Source of the DNA: CAWVWD01 sp965662365
Lineage (GTDB): Bacteria; Bacteroidota; Bacteroidia; Chitinophagales; Saprospiraceae
Length of the DNA: 16,179 nt
Direction of reading: 5' to 3'
NCBI GenBank assembly: GCA_965662365.1
Contig: CBFIHR010000089.1
Span: 1 to 16,179 of the forward strand
The translations under genes and the position numbers were made by a program. Numbering within the stretch: the stretch's first letter is position 1; every line of letters starts with the position of its first letter. The notes beneath the pieces were generated by a model. The model saw only the letters and a program-made list of their open reading frames with translations, was not told where the DNA came from and did no database searches. Shown here piece by piece: positions 14,893 to 16,179 of this stretch.

Positions 14893-15596
14893 ATTCCTAA
14901 AGTAAGCGAAATGCTTTTTGTTGAATGAAAATTGGTTTTCTTTAATACTGCTTCAAACTTCTTGCCATCAGGAAACGCCTGAACCGATTCATAAAGATAT
15001 TGGTAGGCTTTCGGATCTTTCGAGGTCACTCGGCCAATCAGCGGCAAGATGTTCTTGAAATAAAAATTGAATAATTGTTTGAAAGGGAAGATAGTTGGCT
15101 TTGAAAACTCTAAGACAATTAATTTGCCGCCTGGTTTCAAAACTCGTTGCATTTCGGCTAACCCTTTTTCCAAATTTTCAAAATTCCTTACGCCATAAGC
15201 AACGGTTATAGCGTCGAAAGTATTGCTTTCAAAACGTAAATTTTCAGAATCTCCTGTTTCTAAGGTAATGATATCCGAGAGATTTTTCTTGGCTATTTTT
15301 TGCCTTCCGATCGCTAACATCTCATTAGAAATATCCACACCGACTATTTTTTGAGCATTGAGTGCTTTCTCTATTTCTAATGCCAAGTCAGCTGTTCCCG
15401 TAGCGACATCTAAGACAATTTTAGGATTGTCCATTTTGAGTTGTTCGATTGCTTTTCTACGCCAATAATTATCAATACCTAAGGATAAGAAACCATTTAG
15501 GAAATCGTAGTATTTCGCAATGTTATCGAACATTGTCGAAACCTGTTCTTTTTTTCCATCTTTTTTATCATAAGGTGTTATCTCATCGTGTGTCAT
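14865..15596 (-). CDS. ubiE: Demethylmenaquinone methyltransferase
   Basis: This SAM-dependent enzyme methylates demethylmenaquinone to menaquinone, the last step of the pathway (also called menG). At 243 residues it is close to the family norm of about 230-250. Signatures are VSTMFDNIAKYYDFLN (19-34), SAM-binding motif I VLDVATGTAD (61-70), the acidic GVDIS (86-90), and AYGVRNFENLEKGLAEMQRVLKPGG. The C-terminus GICSIYIGKK is the typical end of the family. Bacteroidota normally use menaquinone, so the ubiquinone activity of the E. coli enzyme is probably not relevant. The menaquinone produced would accept electrons from GlpD encoded nearby, though there is no operon link. The gene ends 28 bp inside porT. 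A promoter candidate lies 129 bp upstream. Confidence 0.95.
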   Translation of the reverse strand: MTHDEITPYDKKDGKKEQVSTMFDNIAKYYDFLNGFLSLGIDNYWRRKAIEQLKMDNPKIVLDVATGTADLALEIEKALNAQKIVGVDISNEMLAIGRQKIAKKNLSDIITLETGDSENLRFESNTFDAITVAYGVRNFENLEKGLAEMQRVLKPGGKLIVLEFSKPTIFPFKQLFNFYFKNILPLIGRVTSKDPKAYQYLYESVQAFPDGKKFEAVLKKTNFHSTKSISLTLGICSIYIGKK

Positions 15597-15622
15597 CTTC
15601 CTTGATTTTTAGTTTGTATTAT

Positions 15623-15714
15623 GAGTTGTAATAAAGAAATAATGATAGAAAATGACCTGAACCATTTCCAATCTTACAACTCGCTTTTCTAACAACAAAT
15701 CGTATGCTTTGTTG
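15623..15714 (-). other. Two inverted repeats in the ubiE leader
   Basis: GAGTTGTAA at 15623-15631 is exactly complementary to TTACAACTC at 15674-15682. CAACAAA at 15693-15699 pairs with TTTGTTG at 15708-15714. Both lie between the inferred ubiE transcription start (near 15718) and the ATG, so they would be hairpins in a leader of about 120 nt. No known riboswitch was recognised. The first repeat resembles in wording the arms of the leuC-leuD element. Confidence 0.45.
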
Positions 15715-15724
15715 AAGTTGAACG

Positions 15725-15732
15725 CAAAAGTA
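15725..15732 (-). promoter_or_regulatory. Bacteroidota -7 promoter element for ubiE-porT
   Basis: Minus-strand TACTTTTG, followed by C, is an exact match to TAnnTTTG(C). The start of transcription would be near 15718, giving a leader of about 120 nt before ubiE. A -33 element is not evident. Confidence 0.55.
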
Positions 15733-15875
15733 AGGCTTTTTATAATCGGAAGTGATAGTTTGGATAGCGAATAATTTTAGGAATTAAATAAAGTAATTAT
15801 GAATAGATGGGTTTTATTGAATTTGTTGCTTTTAGGGCTTTTGATATTTCCTTTTTTATCAATGGTTTTCCGGTG
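15733..15875. other. Intergenic, no gene recognised
   Basis: AT-rich DNA without a credible gene. The small hairpin TTGATA (15841-15846) with TATCAA (15857-15862) is seen. A segment near 15804, TAGATGG followed by GTTTTAT, nearly matches part of the 48-bp repeat that begins at 15876, and may be a decayed third copy. Confidence 0.35.
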
Positions 15876-15923
15876 AAAAAATGGGGTGGTGTTGTGTAGA
15901 TGGATTTTATGATGAATGGTATT
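15876..15923. repeat. 48-bp direct repeat, copy 1
   Basis: This copy is identical to 16132-16179 at 47 of 48 positions (the only difference is G versus A at position 21 of the repeat). It starts with six A residues followed by TGGGGTGGTGTTG. The offset between copies is 256 bp. The two copies bracket the hairpin block described next. Confidence 0.95.
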
Positions 15924-15937
15924 TATTGAATTAGTTT

Positions 15938-15977
15938 TTTCTTTTGCCTTGATGCAAAAGAAACAAAAAATCAAGGC
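15938..15977. repeat. Repeat segment with two mutually exclusive hairpins
   Basis: TTTCTTTTGC (15938-15947) is exactly complementary to GCAAAAGAAA (15954-15963) around a 6-nt loop. The segment GCCTTGAT (15946-15953), which overlaps that stem and forms its loop, is also exactly complementary to ATCAAGGC (15970-15977). The two foldings exclude each other. From memory, near-identical text (coding in one frame for LDAKETKNQG) recurs in intergenic DNA of many Bacteroidota; this was not checked by a search. Confidence 0.75.
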
Positions 15978-15980
15978 TGG

Positions 15981-16095
15981 ATTGATTTTTTAACGGTGGA
16001 AACGATTTACAACACTAAACAAAATAAACTCGCTATCGCTCAAACAGAATTTTGTTTTTAACGTGTTTTAAAATCGTTTCCACCTAAAATCAATT
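15981..16095. repeat. Nested long inverted repeat
   Basis: The core arms GGTGGAAACGATTT (15995-16008) and AAATCGTTTCCACC (16071-16084) are exact complements. Outside them, ATTGATTTT near 15981 pairs with TAAAATCAAT (16086-16095) allowing a small bulge. Inside them, AACAC (16011-16015) pairs with GTGTT (16063-16067), and AAACAAAAT (16017-16025) pairs with ATTTTGTTT (16049-16057). The loop contains the near-palindrome TCGCTATCGCT. In all this is one long cruciform-capable structure of about 115 bp. An open frame crosses it (about 15930-16061, ending FCF) but has no start codon. Confidence 0.85.
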
Positions 16096-16131
16096 ATGCC
16101 AGTAAAAGTGCAGATTTGTTGCGTTGATAAT

Positions 16132-16179
16132 AAAAAATGGGGTGGTGTTGTATAGATGGATTTTATGATGAATGGTATT
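16132..16179. repeat. 48-bp direct repeat, copy 2 (cut by the window edge)
   Basis: Second copy of the sequence at 15876-15923, matching up to the last base of the window, so its true length may be greater. Either a tandem array with a 256-bp period continues to the right, or this is the far boundary of an inserted element. Confidence 0.93.

Noticed and set aside
15777..15974. A 65-codon leftward frame over the right-end repeat
   Set aside because: It crosses the 48-bp repeat and a hairpin, has low-complexity composition and no promoter, and is best explained as chance.
1..16179. tRNA, rRNA, transposase, phage, toxin-antitoxin or defence genes
   Set aside because: None of the coding frames or intergenic stretches shows the motifs or structures of these classes.

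Overview
This is an AT-rich stretch of a Bacteroidota chromosome. Four observations support that placement. Four genes are preceded by close matches to the Bacteroidota -7 promoter element TAnnTTTG. A PorT-like outer-membrane beta-barrel gene (type IX secretion family) overlaps a ubiE/menG gene, which is a common Bacteroidota pairing. There is a lipoprotein of the YfbK-like von Willebrand A family and a large secreted PIG-L deacetylase of a type common in this phylum. Several gaps also carry short-unit tandem repeats of a kind familiar from Bacteroidota genomes. The order or family cannot be fixed from sequence reading alone.

Layout. Positions 1-373 are a non-coding lead-in that ends with the terminator of the leucine operon. 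Positions 374-5208 hold leuCDBA, transcribed leftwards, which takes 2-ketoisovalerate to the direct precursor of leucine. All three junctions inside this operon carry short tandem repeats, two of them arranged as long imperfect inverted repeats. Positions 5209-5571 are a divergent control region with a leuC promoter and a 14-bp perfect inverted repeat. It is followed by glpD (5572-7263, rightwards), which feeds glycerol-3-phosphate electrons to the quinone pool.

Positions 7377-9441 hold two leftward genes: a single-domain voltage-gated cation channel of the NaChBac type, and a ferredoxin-reductase/ferredoxin fusion of the PaaE type. A long hairpin lies between them. Positions 9880-12390 encode a secreted multidomain PIG-L deacetylase (rightwards). 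It is separated by a terminator from a leftward YfbK-like VWA lipoprotein (12557-14023). Positions 14185-15596 hold ubiE and porT, overlapping and leftward, ending in a strong terminator. From about 15733 to the right edge there is no convincing gene. A composite repeat occupies 15876-16179: a 48-bp sequence recurs after 256 bp and brackets a block with mutually exclusive hairpins and a nested long inverted repeat.

Most genes are housekeeping: leucine synthesis, glycerol-3-phosphate oxidation, menaquinone synthesis and type IX secretion. I found no convincing defence system, prophage, CRISPR array, insertion sequence with a transposase, tRNA or rRNA. The most unusual material is non-coding: the repeat elements in the leu operon junctions and the composite repeat at the right end. 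Functions are inferred from recognisable motifs without database searches.
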